From: Candidatus Opimibacter iunctus
Lineage (GTDB): Bacteria > Bacteroidota > Bacteroidia > Chitinophagales > Saprospiraceae
DNA: 64,000 bases
Reading direction: 5' to 3'
Assembly (NCBI GenBank): GCA_016716665.1
Contig: JADJVH010000006.1
Location: 124,001-188,000, forward strand
In this document: positions 25,824 to 35,389 of the stretch, one piece after another
Numbering within the stretch: the stretch's first letter is position 1
Layout: each line of letters opens with the position of its first letter
The notes under the pieces: model-generated
The model's database searches: none
The model's input: the letters and a program-made list of their open reading frames with translations, nothing else
What the model was told of the DNA's origin: nothing
Made by a program: the position numbers and the translations under genes

Positions 25824-26903
25824 TTTTTCAAGAGGAATTGTATCCCAGATATGTTGGGCCCAGGAGCTTGTGTACCAATCAATGGCATAAGCCCCGGCCA
25901 ATGGATCCACGCCCTTATACATATCGCTTTCCAATTGGAGCAGATAATGAATATTGCGATGGATGCGTTCATAAAATTCAGCATTATCAAGGATGGCAGA
26001 AGGATGAATGCATATCACCTGTGTCCCGCAAAGCGATGCAGCTAATGCTGACATTGATGCCCTGATGAGAAAGTGATCAGCGCGTTCTTGCTCTTGAGGA
26101 GCTATATGGCATTCAAGATAATGGTTAAAATCGCTTTCGGCATCACTGATAAAATGCTGCTTCAGATTGTTCCAGATCAGATGTAATACCCTGGTCTGGA
26201 TGATGTGCTTGAAATAGCTTTGATCTGCCTCGACAGTTATTATTGATTTTCTGAAAAATGATTCAGGATCATACCCATGAGATATCCATTCTTTTAAATC
26301 TTCCATAAACGAGGAAAACGTTTTGGCCGTTGCTTTGTCCCACACTCCTGACGAAGGGAAATGATAGATAAAACGCAAAGTATCTACCTTGGTATATTCA
26401 ACACCTGAAGGATTTAGAATAGCGGATAATGGGATGGAGGAATCATTCCTTGCTATCCTGGTCAATGCACCATACACATCTGCTACTCCAGTGCTAATAG
26501 GCTCGTGACTATCCATGCTAGGTTGGATAGCCACCTCAATCATCTCCTTGTGTACGCCGGTCAACCAGGCTTCATCAAACTGACTGGAGGACGCCGGCGT
26601 CTGAAGGATGATATACTGAACACCTTGCTTTAACGCCTGGAGTATTCTGTGGTTCACCATAGCAGGTTCGGCATTACCTGTGGTGATATATTCGGCAATC
26701 AGGGGAGCCCGCGTAAACAAAGCCGTTGGCAAACAAACAAATTGTGCATTGGAATCCTCACCAGCAACCAAAGGAACCAATGGTTCACCCGGCCACCACT
26801 CTGATTGCAGTGATTCCAAAGGCTTTTGCCGGAGGTCTGCCTCGATCTGCCTGATCCATTCTTGTTTGGAAACCGGATCGAAATTATAATGCCACTCTTT
26901 CAT
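25821..26903 (-). CDS. Methylmalonyl-CoA mutase small-subunit family protein, short form
   Basis: A 360-residue protein resembling the substrate-binding TIM-barrel part of the mutase small subunit: WWPGEPLVPLVAG near the N-terminus, RIARNDSSIPLSAILNPSGV in the middle, and GTQVICIHPSAILDNAEFYERIHRNIHYLL with a closing DPLAGAYAIDWYT. It stops right after the barrel, so the C-terminal B12-like domain of full-length subunits (about 600 residues) is absent. No remnant of it was seen in the 260 bases downstream. A catalytic large subunit is not in this window. Its context beside meaB supports a role in the propionate/methylmalonyl pathway. Confidence 0.82.
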   Translation of the reverse strand: MKEWHYNFDPVSKQEWIRQIEADLRQKPLESLQSEWWPGEPLVPLVAGEDSNAQFVCLPTALFTRAPLIAEYITTGNAEPAMVNHRILQALKQGVQYIILQTPASSSQFDEAWLTGVHKEMIEVAIQPSMDSHEPISTGVADVYGALTRIARNDSSIPLSAILNPSGVEYTKVDTLRFIYHFPSSGVWDKATAKTFSSFMEDLKEWISHGYDPESFFRKSIITVEADQSYFKHIIQTRVLHLIWNNLKQHFISDAESDFNHYLECHIAPQEQERADHFLIRASMSALAASLCGTQVICIHPSAILDNAEFYERIHRNIHYLLQLESDMYKGVDPLAGAYAIDWYTSSWAQHIWDTIPLEK

Positions 26904-27000
26904 GCTATGGACAATATTAGGAATATCTATTCATGTAGAGACACAAATTCTTGTCCACCTGCTTTAAGAGTGGGTAGTAATAAGGCACTATCTGTATGTG

Positions 27001-28203
27001 ATGGGGGTGCCACTGAAACCTATTTATCTCGATTATCATGCCACGACCCCGGTCGATCCAAAGGTACTGGAAGCTATGTTGCCATGGTTTACAGAACACT
27101 TCGGCAATCCTGCCAGCCGCTCGCATCCTTATGGCTGGCAAGGGAGTGAAGCAGTGGAAGTAGCCCGTGAACAGATAGCCCGGCTTATCAATGTTCAATC
27201 GAAGGATATCATTTTCACCTCTGGTGCAACTGAAGGGCTCAACATGGCCATAAAAGGCCTGGCAGAATCATCTGGGCATACAGGCAAGCACATCATCACT
27301 GTTGCAACGGAGCATCATGCCGTCCTCGATACTGTTGATTGGCTCAGGCAACAAGGCTATGATATTACAATTCTTCCTGTTGATGGATATGGGATATTGG
27401 ATCCGGACCAGCTAAAAAGCGCCATTCGAATGGATACCATCATGGCGATCGTGATGTGGGCAAATAACGAAACTGGGGTCATCCAGGATATCAGCAACAT
27501 AGGCGCACTGTGCAAGGAGTCAGGAATACCACTGATCTGTGATGCGACGCAGGCAGCTGGTAAAATCGATATTGACCCTTTAAAAAACCATCTTGATATC
27601 CTTGCCATTTCAGCACACAAGTTATATGGCCCCAAGGGCACTGGCGCGGTGTGGATCAATCCATCGATGCGCGTTAAGCCAGCCGCATTGATTCATGGGG
27701 GAGGTCACGAAAGAGGGTTTAGGTCCGGCACATTAAATGTCCCTGGGATTGTGGGCTTTGGTGTCGCATCTGAATTGCGCCTGCAACAGATGCATACCGA
27801 TCAACTGCGGATAGGGAAGTACCGTGATCAATTTGAAAAAGCAATTCTTTCTTCGCTGGAAGAAGTGACGATCAATGGCGATCAGCAAAACCGTTTACCA
27901 ACCGTCTCGAATCTGAAGGTTGGTTTTGTAGACAGTCAGTCAGTGATGACAAGGTTTCGCAGCCAGCTAGCTATTTCCTCAGGCTCGGCTTGTAGCTCTG
28001 CAAACCCTGAACCATCACATGTGCTCCTTGCAATGGGGTTGAGACCAGTGGAGGCTAAAGGCTCTTTCCGCATCAGCCTTGGAACGCCAACCACAGCCGG
28101 GGAGGTGGAACAAGCGGCGCGGATAATGATCGAAGCGATTGAGGCTGAACGGGCGCAAAGCCCTGTATGGCAGATGTTTAAGCAGGGCATTGATTTGTCC
28201 TGA
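27001..28203 (+). CDS. Cysteine desulfurase (NifS/IscS family)
   Basis: A 400-residue PLP aminotransferase-fold enzyme that mobilises sulfur from cysteine for Fe-S clusters and tRNA thiolation. It opens with YLDYHATTPVD. PLP contacts TSGATEGLN and EHHAVLD are present, the Schiff-base lysine is in SAHKLYGPKG, and the persulfide cysteine is in SSGSACSSANPEPSHVL on the mobile loop. The ATG at 27001 is preferred to the GTG one codon upstream. It is divergent from the mutA-like gene, and an A-type Fe-S carrier follows 131 bases downstream. Confidence 0.95.
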   Translation: MGVPLKPIYLDYHATTPVDPKVLEAMLPWFTEHFGNPASRSHPYGWQGSEAVEVAREQIARLINVQSKDIIFTSGATEGLNMAIKGLAESSGHTGKHIITVATEHHAVLDTVDWLRQQGYDITILPVDGYGILDPDQLKSAIRMDTIMAIVMWANNETGVIQDISNIGALCKESGIPLICDATQAAGKIDIDPLKNHLDILAISAHKLYGPKGTGAVWINPSMRVKPAALIHGGGHERGFRSGTLNVPGIVGFGVASELRLQQMHTDQLRIGKYRDQFEKAILSSLEEVTINGDQQNRLPTVSNLKVGFVDSQSVMTRFRSQLAISSGSACSSANPEPSHVLLAMGLRPVEAKGSFRISLGTPTTAGEVEQAARIMIEAIEAERAQSPVWQMFKQGIDLS

Positions 28204-28334
28204 ACGGAATATGGGATTAAACTATTCCAGCCAGGATGTTGTTATCTTTGCTAATCAAGTGGGAAATGACGTATACGGGGTTATTGTATCATTTGATGTA
28301 ATTTGATTATTAACCATTTAATCTGGAAACCATA

Positions 28335-28664
28335 GTGCTGTTTGTTGCTGATAGTGCCAAAGAAAGAATCATCGAAGTCCTCAACAGTGAAAACAAGTCA
28401 CTGACGGATTATTTTGTTCGGGTGAGTGTCACCAGCGGTGGCTGTTCAGGCCTTAGCTACAAACTTGATTTTGACAACGACCTCAAGCCGACAGACCAGG
28501 TCTTTGAAGATAAGGGCATACGTATGGTCACTGATCTCCGCAGTTTTCTTTATGTACACAATACGATCCTTGAATTTTCCGGAGGCTTGGAAGGGAAAGG
28601 ATTTTATTTCAGCAACCCTAATGCTTCACGCACTTGTGCGTGCGGAGAGAGTTTCTCAGTGTAA
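28335..28664 (+). CDS. A-type iron-sulfur carrier (HesB/IscA/SufA family)
   Basis: A 109-residue Fe-S scaffold/carrier. The three ligand cysteines are in TSGGCSG (about residue 37) and near the end in TCACGE. The GTG start at 28335 is forced by an in-frame TAA at 28311-28313 with no ATG between. A good -7 element (TATCTTTG, 28243-28250) lies upstream but without a matching -33 TTG. Its position behind the cysteine desulfurase fits delivery of assembled clusters. Confidence 0.94.
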   Translation: MLFVADSAKERIIEVLNSENKSLTDYFVRVSVTSGGCSGLSYKLDFDNDLKPTDQVFEDKGIRMVTDLRSFLYVHNTILEFSGGLEGKGFYFSNPNASRTCACGESFSV

Positions 28665-28758
28665 ATCCAGGCTGACAATTAATAAGGATAGCTTTTCAGG
28701 CTAAGAGTACCATAGGTACTTCAGATCTATTTGCGCACGGTAGAATTCTTTGTTGTAC

Positions 28759-30894
28759 TCAATATTCCAATAAATCCTTGATCGCTGAAATCACTTTTCC
28801 TACTGAAAGAATCATCTCTTTCTCCAGTACTTCATTGAGCGGCACTGCAGGCATATCCACAGAGCCAATTGTTCTGACCGGCGCATCTAGTGATGACCAA
28901 CAATGTTCCTGAATACGTGCAGACAGGCTTTGCGCAAAGGAATTAGACAAGGTATCTTCAGTAACCACAAGGCAGCGACCATGTTTTTTTACTGTGGTAT
29001 AGATCAGCTCTTCATCCAGGGGAACCAGGCTCCTCAGATCCAGAATGGTCACCCGGTCTTCAAATTCTCTTGCAGCTTTCAATGCCCAGTGCACGCCCAT
29101 TCCATATGTAACAATGCACAGCGCTTCACCCTGCATGACATGATCTTCATTTGCCTCAACGACCAATCTGCCAAGACCTATTGGGACGACATATGCTTCA
29201 TCAGGTAAGGGGCATTTTGCGGTTTCTGTATTAGGCACTTTACTCCAGTATAATCCCTTGTGTTCGAAAATAACTACAGGATTGGGGTCATAATAGGCAG
29301 CTTTCATCAAGCCTTTGAGATCCGCCCCATTACTTGGATACACCACCTTCAATCCTTTAATATTACATACGACCGTCTCTACACTGGATGAATGATAAGG
29401 CCCGCCACTTCCACAGGCACCGATTGGAACACGCAGGATCATACTCACCGGCCATTTACCATTGGACAGGTAACAGGAGCGGCTGACTTCAGTAAACAAT
29501 TGATTCAATCCTGGCCATATATAGTCAGCAAACTGGACTTCCACAATTGGTTTCAAGCCAACAGCAGACATACCAACTGTCGAACCAACAATAAATGCCT
29601 CCTGTATCGGGGTATTGAAAACGCGGTCATCGCCAAATTTTTGTGCAAGGGTGGCCGCCTCCCTGAAAACACCACCCAGGCGACTCCCTACATCCTGGCC
29701 ATACAAGAGGCACTCCGGATGCTTTCGCATCAATTCTTCAATGGCAATCAATGCTCTGTCAACCATGACTTTCACCTCTGCACCTTCAGGTTGCCTGATG
29801 CCAACTTCTGTTGTAATTGGGGTAGGTGCAAATGCATGGGTATACAGATCAGTTGGTGTAGGATCAGCAGCAGCGCGAGCTTTCTCAAAGTCAGCTGATA
29901 CAGTTTCTCTTGCTTTCGCTTCGATTCGTTTTAGTTGAAGTGCAGACCAACCATCATTCAACATGGCCTTGATGAGTTTGGGATAAGGATCCTGTAGCCT
30001 GTCCTCCTCAAGGTCATCACGATACCATTCCATCCGTACTCCGGAAGTATGATGATTGAGCAGTGGGACTTTGGCATGAACAAGAAAAGGCCTTCGCTCT
30101 TTTCGGATCAGTTCGATCACTTCACGCAGTGTATCGTAGCATAGCTTGAAATCTGTTCCATCGATGCTCCTGGTCTCAATTCCCTTGAATCCCCTGGCAT
30201 ATTCAGCCACATTCATGGCTCTGGTCTCTTTGGAATTGGCAGAAATATCCCATTCATTATCCTGCACCAGGTAAAGGATTGGCAATTTCTTTAATGCAGC
30301 CATCTGGAACGCTTCAGCCACTTCTCCTTCAGTGATAGAAGCATCTCCAAGTGAGCATACTACAACAGGTGGTTTTTTCCATTTGCCGAGCTTTCGGTGT
30401 TCCTGGTAGGCAATACCCATAGCCAGGCCGGTAGTCGGAATGGCCTGCATACCTGTAGCAGAGGATTGGTGTGGAATCTTTGGTTTGTCATCATCCTTCA
30501 AGGCCGGATGACAGTAGTATGCGCGCCCACCTGAAAATGGATCATCTTTTTTGGCCATCAGCTGAAGCATCAGGTCATAAGGCCTCATGCCAATGGAGAG
30601 CAGTATGGAATCATCCCTGTAATATGCGGATAGCCAGTCATCAGGAGTCAATTGCATGCCTAATGCGATCTGGATAGCCTCATGCCCCCTGGATGTAGCA
30701 TGTACATATTTTGATACTTCCTTGAAGTTGGCCTCATAGAGATCAGTCATGGCTTTTGCAGTCGCCATTAAGCTGAAGCCCTTTTCAAGCAAATTACTTC
30801 GGGATATTGAGTTACCGGTATCAGATTTCCGTAGACCGGGTTTCTTGTCTTTCCGGCCACCGAGGGAGGCCGAAGCTTTCTTTTCCTTTGCCAT
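28759..30894 (-). CDS. Fused E1 alpha-beta subunit of a thiamine-dependent 2-oxoacid dehydrogenase
   Basis: A 711-residue fusion of both E1 subunits (branched-chain 2-oxoacid or pyruvate type). The alpha half (about residues 1-365) contains RGHEAIQIALG and the TPP motif starting GDASITEGE and closing at DNEWD. The beta half (about 380-705) contains GQDVG, GGVFREA, NTPIQEAFIVG and IVEVQFADYIWPG. The lipoyl E2 and E3 are not in this window. The ATG at 30894 is chosen; the longer frame would need a TTG at 30930 and lies upstream of a -7-like TATCTTTG (30904-30911, minus strand). The acceptor substrate cannot be decided from sequence. Confidence 0.92.
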   Translation of the reverse strand: MAKEKKASASLGGRKDKKPGLRKSDTGNSISRSNLLEKGFSLMATAKAMTDLYEANFKEVSKYVHATSRGHEAIQIALGMQLTPDDWLSAYYRDDSILLSIGMRPYDLMLQLMAKKDDPFSGGRAYYCHPALKDDDKPKIPHQSSATGMQAIPTTGLAMGIAYQEHRKLGKWKKPPVVVCSLGDASITEGEVAEAFQMAALKKLPILYLVQDNEWDISANSKETRAMNVAEYARGFKGIETRSIDGTDFKLCYDTLREVIELIRKERRPFLVHAKVPLLNHHTSGVRMEWYRDDLEEDRLQDPYPKLIKAMLNDGWSALQLKRIEAKARETVSADFEKARAAADPTPTDLYTHAFAPTPITTEVGIRQPEGAEVKVMVDRALIAIEELMRKHPECLLYGQDVGSRLGGVFREAATLAQKFGDDRVFNTPIQEAFIVGSTVGMSAVGLKPIVEVQFADYIWPGLNQLFTEVSRSCYLSNGKWPVSMILRVPIGACGSGGPYHSSSVETVVCNIKGLKVVYPSNGADLKGLMKAAYYDPNPVVIFEHKGLYWSKVPNTETAKCPLPDEAYVVPIGLGRLVVEANEDHVMQGEALCIVTYGMGVHWALKAAREFEDRVTILDLRSLVPLDEELIYTTVKKHGRCLVVTEDTLSNSFAQSLSARIQEHCWSSLDAPVRTIGSVDMPAVPLNEVLEKEMILSVGKVISAIKDLLEY

Positions 30895-31003
30895 GATGTC
30901 ACCCAAAGATAGATATTGATTCCCCTTCAACGGATAGTCGTGATTTCATTGCTCGTGATTTCAGCCCCGAAGGGTTTATATTTAGGCCTCAATTGCAGAT
31001 GAT

Positions 31004-31555
31004 ATGGATGATTACAATGGCCTGATCAGTAAGGTACAACGTTATAAGAGTGTACTAGCCAACACATTAGCTTACCGTGAACGCTGGAAGACACAACTCA
31101 AGGCATTGATTGTCAGCGAGCTGGAAAACATGCTCAAGGTCACAGCCCTGCAGGGGACTATTGAAACCTCTGACAAGGTGAGGCATCTGGAGTATGTGAT
31201 TCTCTCCCTAGGGTCAGAGGAGAGTGGGATTTCTGAGATTATCAGTGAAAAAGTAGATAAGGCGCTCATTAAGCAGAATGGATCCCTTGTCTACCAGCAA
31301 TTATTTAATGGAAAGATACAAGTGATGATTGGTTACCCTTTTATAGAGGGATTTGGAGAACCACGTCCGGCAAAAGTTATTGCTATATACCGTCCGGAAG
31401 AAATAAAGACTCCCTTTATCGTAAGGCATATGGAAGACTTCATCAAGGAGATTACCTTATGGGAGGATTATGATGATGATGACCAGGTCGCCGCAAAGAT
31501 TGGATTCAATGTCCAGAATATGCCTTCCGGCAAATCTCCGAATGCTGAAGGGTAG
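31004..31555 (+). CDS. Uncharacterised protein, 183 residues
   Basis: A cytoplasmic-looking protein without signal peptide or membrane segment. The first about 60 residues are helical (LISKVQRYKSVLANTLAYRE). The rest is mixed, with an FNGKIQVMIGYPFIEGFGEP strand pair and an acidic WEDYDDDDQ segment. No family is recognised. It is divergent from the E1 gene and convergent with the methyltransferase gene, nine bases apart, so it is its own transcription unit. Codon usage looks like that of its neighbours. Confidence 0.72.
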   Translation: MDDYNGLISKVQRYKSVLANTLAYRERWKTQLKALIVSELENMLKVTALQGTIETSDKVRHLEYVILSLGSEESGISEIISEKVDKALIKQNGSLVYQQLFNGKIQVMIGYPFIEGFGEPRPAKVIAIYRPEEIKTPFIVRHMEDFIKEITLWEDYDDDDQVAAKIGFNVQNMPSGKSPNAEG

Positions 31556-31564
31556 ATTCCAAAA

Positions 31565-32380
31565 TCACTTTTGGAAGTGCATTTTCAGTGGAAGCCGTAT
31601 CGTATGATTTTCTTTTTGCTGAAAGTCAGGGTTGAGAAACAGCAATCCAAAATGGAAACAATCAACACTTTGGGTCACTTCAGGCAAGGCAATCAGGGCT
31701 TGCCAGCCTGCCTGCATATCGGCTGACCAGTAAAGGTCATCTATAATGACAATGCTCCCGGAATGAAGATATTTCCTCAGGGCCTGATAGTAATAGATGG
31801 TTGCAGCTGAGGTATGATGTCCATCCAGAAAGAGCAGGTCTATAGGTAGGTGGTCGATAGGTAAACAAGCAATGTATTGATCGAAGGATGAAGTCTGTAT
31901 GGCAATGTTATTGAGCCCAAGGGTTTCAAAGACACTGGAAGCTACTTCCGATACTTCCGGATCACCTTCTACCGTAAATATTCTGGCTCCGGGGGCACCT
32001 ACACCGAGGTAAGAGGCCGAAATGCCAAGGGAGGTTCCAAATTCCACGATGACCTCAGGCTGGATAAAGCCAGCTAACCGGCTTAGAAATCTGCATTGGA
32101 AGGGAAGGCTCAAAGCATGGCTGGCGATGGCCGATATGCGCTCTATTTTAGATTCAGGGCTATACTTTGAACCTGCGCCAAAATCTTTCCTGGAGATGAG
32201 GGCTGTTGAGTTTTTCAGTTTATCCCGTTCTCTTTCAATGCGGGTATAGGCTTCAGGGCGAATTTGCTCGTTACAGCAGTGGGTGAACAATCTGAACAGG
32301 GAAGGGGAGTGGAATGAATCCCATCTCCTGGATCGGAGTAAGTGGGACCCGAATTGAATCGCTGTATATGTCCAACCCAT
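31565..32380 (-). CDS. Class I SAM-dependent methyltransferase
   Basis: A 271-residue Rossmann-fold methyltransferase. SAM motif I is VEFGTSLGISASYL (about residues 110-124), the acidic residue after strand 2 is in IFTVEGDPE, and motif IV-like DLLFLDGHH is followed by IVIIDDLYW. This order matches the O-methyltransferase/TylF-like groups. The substrate is unknown. The sequence is intact, with ATG start at 32380. Confidence 0.85.
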   Translation of the reverse strand: MGWTYTAIQFGSHLLRSRRWDSFHSPSLFRLFTHCCNEQIRPEAYTRIERERDKLKNSTALISRKDFGAGSKYSPESKIERISAIASHALSLPFQCRFLSRLAGFIQPEVIVEFGTSLGISASYLGVGAPGARIFTVEGDPEVSEVASSVFETLGLNNIAIQTSSFDQYIACLPIDHLPIDLLFLDGHHTSAATIYYYQALRKYLHSGSIVIIDDLYWSADMQAGWQALIALPEVTQSVDCFHFGLLFLNPDFQQKENHTIRLPLKMHFQK

Positions 32381-32553
32381 AAGGCAAAGTAAATACTAGT
32401 TTAGCATTCATTTCCAATGCACCATCTTAACATATTTAAAATCCCCGGAGGCAATCCTGTTAAAGTGTCTTCCCGTATACATACTAGAAGATGGTGAAGT
32501 TAAAGGGGAATGTTACATTTGCTCTATCTACATTCCATATCAAATCTAACTTT

Positions 32554-35389
32554 ATGAAGTCATTTTACATTCTGCTCCTTTGTGTTTCCTTCTGGGCTAA
32601 TACCCTCAATGGCCAGATTCAGTTTGCTAACCGTAATGATTTGCTTGGAGAAAAAGACCAGCATAGTGCGGTTCCTGTTGGAATAGCAGATATGAATGGA
32701 GATGGACTGGATGACATCATTTCCCTCAACTTCGGATCCATCCTGAACATTCAGTATCAGACCCCGGATTCAGCCCGGCTGTTTGTACGCTATGAGATTC
32801 CTCTTGGCATTGACAATGCAGAGCAGAATGATATATGCATCGCTGATTTTAACAATGATGGCGCCAATGATATTATGGCAGTCGGTTCATATGACAGGGT
32901 CAATGTGTTATATAATATTCCTTTCACCTATGCCTTCAATCTAACGTATATCGTAGTTACTCCGTTCTTTTCACAAGGTGCTTCGGCCGGAGATTTCAAT
33001 CATGACGGCTGGGTGGATGTAGTGATGCTCAATGACAACGGGGCGAATTACACGTTACTCAATGATGGGGCGGGGCACCTTGTGGAAGCTGATCTTTTCG
33101 ATTTCACTACAGTGCCTGCTTCTGATAATTCAGGCAATTACGGATCGCTCTACACGGATTTTGATATGGATGGTGACCTTGATTTCTATATTGCCAAATG
33201 CCGCCAGGGAGTTAACAATCCCGCTGACCCACGCAGGATAGATGTGCTCTTTGTTAATGATGGTCTTGGCAACTACACCGAAAATGCAGCGAAGTATGGA
33301 TTGGCAGACGGACGTCAGACCTGGACAGCAGATTTCGGAGATATCGACAATGATGGTGATCTTGACCTGTTCAAGACCCAGCATGATGTCATCAGTGAAT
33401 TGTATGAGAATATTGGAAATGATACCTTCATTAATATCACGCCTTCTACAGGATTGAATATTACAGGAGTGCCACTCCAGGGAATGATAAGGGATCTCGA
33501 CAATGATGGTTTCCAGGACATCCTGGTCAGTGGTGACCGGGTGGACTGCTACCACAACAATGGCAATAAGACCTTTACCAAAGTAGATCCTTTCAATGCA
33601 GTGATTTTTGGCACTTTTGCATTGGGAGATCTCAATCATGACGGGTTCACAGATATTTATGCATCAAGAGTTATCCCATTTAATAATCCTGATCCTTTGC
33701 GTGAAGACATCCTTTACCTTAACCAGAAAAACGACAATCACTTTTTAGCATTATCCCTTAAGGATAACGGACTGAATACCTCCGCCATAGGCGCCATGGC
33801 CTTGCTCTATGGCCCATGGGGCATACAGGTCAGGAAGTCAGGGCAGGAGAACAATACGGGGTTTCCAATGGCCATGAATGATATTCGGGCTTGGCAGCCA
33901 AACCACATACGATAGCCTTATCATCCGCTGGGCCGATGGTACCCGCGAGCACTATGATCAGCTCGCCACCGATAAGACCTGGAGCCTTACTAAAGGCGGG
34001 TGTCATAACGAACCACTTGCCATCCTTGATCAATTGGTCGTGTTATGCAATCAGGATTCAATTACCCTATCTATTGAGTCAGAGCTGTCAATCATGCAAT
34101 GGAGCACCGGTTCCAATGCTGATACTATCGTTGTCAAAGAGCCCGGTATTTATTTTGCAACCCTTGCAGACAACGATGGGTGTCTCTTACTGACTACACC
34201 ACTTGAAGTCGGCCAGGATCCTGATACGATCAGACCCACAGTTTTCTATGAAGGTAATACCCAACTTTGCAATGGTGAGGTAGCCTTGCTTTCTGTTTCT
34301 GCCGGAGCGGCATACCAATGGTCATCAGGCCAGGCCACTCAAACTATAGAAGCAACTGAAAGTGGAGATTATTTTGCCCTGGTTCAGGGGTATTGTAAAG
34401 TACAGGACTCAGACACGCTTCATCTTGATTTTCTTGTTCCCGAATATCCTGTGACAACGAATGATACGTTTTTACCGGGCGAATCTGCAATCCTGACTGC
34501 AATCGGTGACAATATCCAATGGTATGCTGATCCTTTCGGCATTAACCCACTCGGAGGTGGTAATACCATTCAACTGGATAACCTTACAGATACAGTAACC
34601 ATTTATGCCCAAAATTCAGCAGTACTCCAAGGCGTTGATGCTCAGGCAGGGCCTGCAAGCCAACAGGGAATTACCAAGTATAATGCTGCATTTGTGAATG
34701 GCGGACTATTGTTTGATGTTCTTGAACCAATAGTGTTACACCAGATTACAGTATATACAGATTCCGTCGGCACCCGGATCATCGAAATCAACAACGGGCT
34801 TGACTTCTTTTACGAACACCAGGTAGAACTAGCTGCAAGCAAGACAGAGATCAGTCTGGAGATTGAGTTGCCGGTTGGCTCCTATACAATGACTACAAAT
34901 ACAGATCTCAACAACCAGGTGTTTGGTGCTAACAGTCCATACCTTTGGAGATCATCAGAAGGGATCTTGTATCCGTATGAAGTGCCCGGGGTATTGTCGA
35001 TCAACAATTCAACATTTGGCAGTGATTTCTATTATTATTTCTACGATTGGAAGATTTCCACTGCGGATAAGTACTGTGGTTCTGATTTCGTTCCAGCCAC
35101 GGCACTGATTGATCTTGGTACAGCAACCCATGAAGTTTCAACATCTCTTGACGGAATTGTAGTCACGCCCAATCCTACAGATGGTTCTTGCACCATCGCT
35201 GTTAAATCCTCCGGAGATGTTGACATCCAGATATATTCTATTGAAGGCTATCCACTCCCGGTCAGAAAGGATATACTGATTGACCAGCATTCGTATAGCC
35301 TGGATTTGACCGGCTATGCGCCCGGGATTTACCTGGTGAGGATGATCCAGAATGGAAAATCGACTACCCAAAAGATAGTAAGGCTATAG
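32554..35389 (+). CDS. Secreted VCBS/FG-GAP repeat protein with ASPIC/UnbV domain and T9SS tail (two frameshifts)
   Basis: A protein of about 945 residues. A signal peptide (MKSFYILLLCVSFWA) precedes FG-GAP/VCBS repeats, recognisable by calcium-binding DxDxDG-type loops such as DMNGDGLDD, DFNNDGAND, DFDMDGDLD and DIDNDGDLD. An ASPIC/UnbV domain follows, then Ig-like regions and a type A T9SS sorting domain (VTPNPTDGSCTIAV ... GIYLVRMI). Two frames meet at 33878-33915. Inserting one G at 33833-33834 and one A at 33877-33878 gives the canonical GPWGIQVREVRAGEQYG ... FGLG reading. It is a surface-exposed or released protein; ligand unknown. Its 3' end overlaps the convergent cytochrome gene by six bases. 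Confidence 0.85.
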
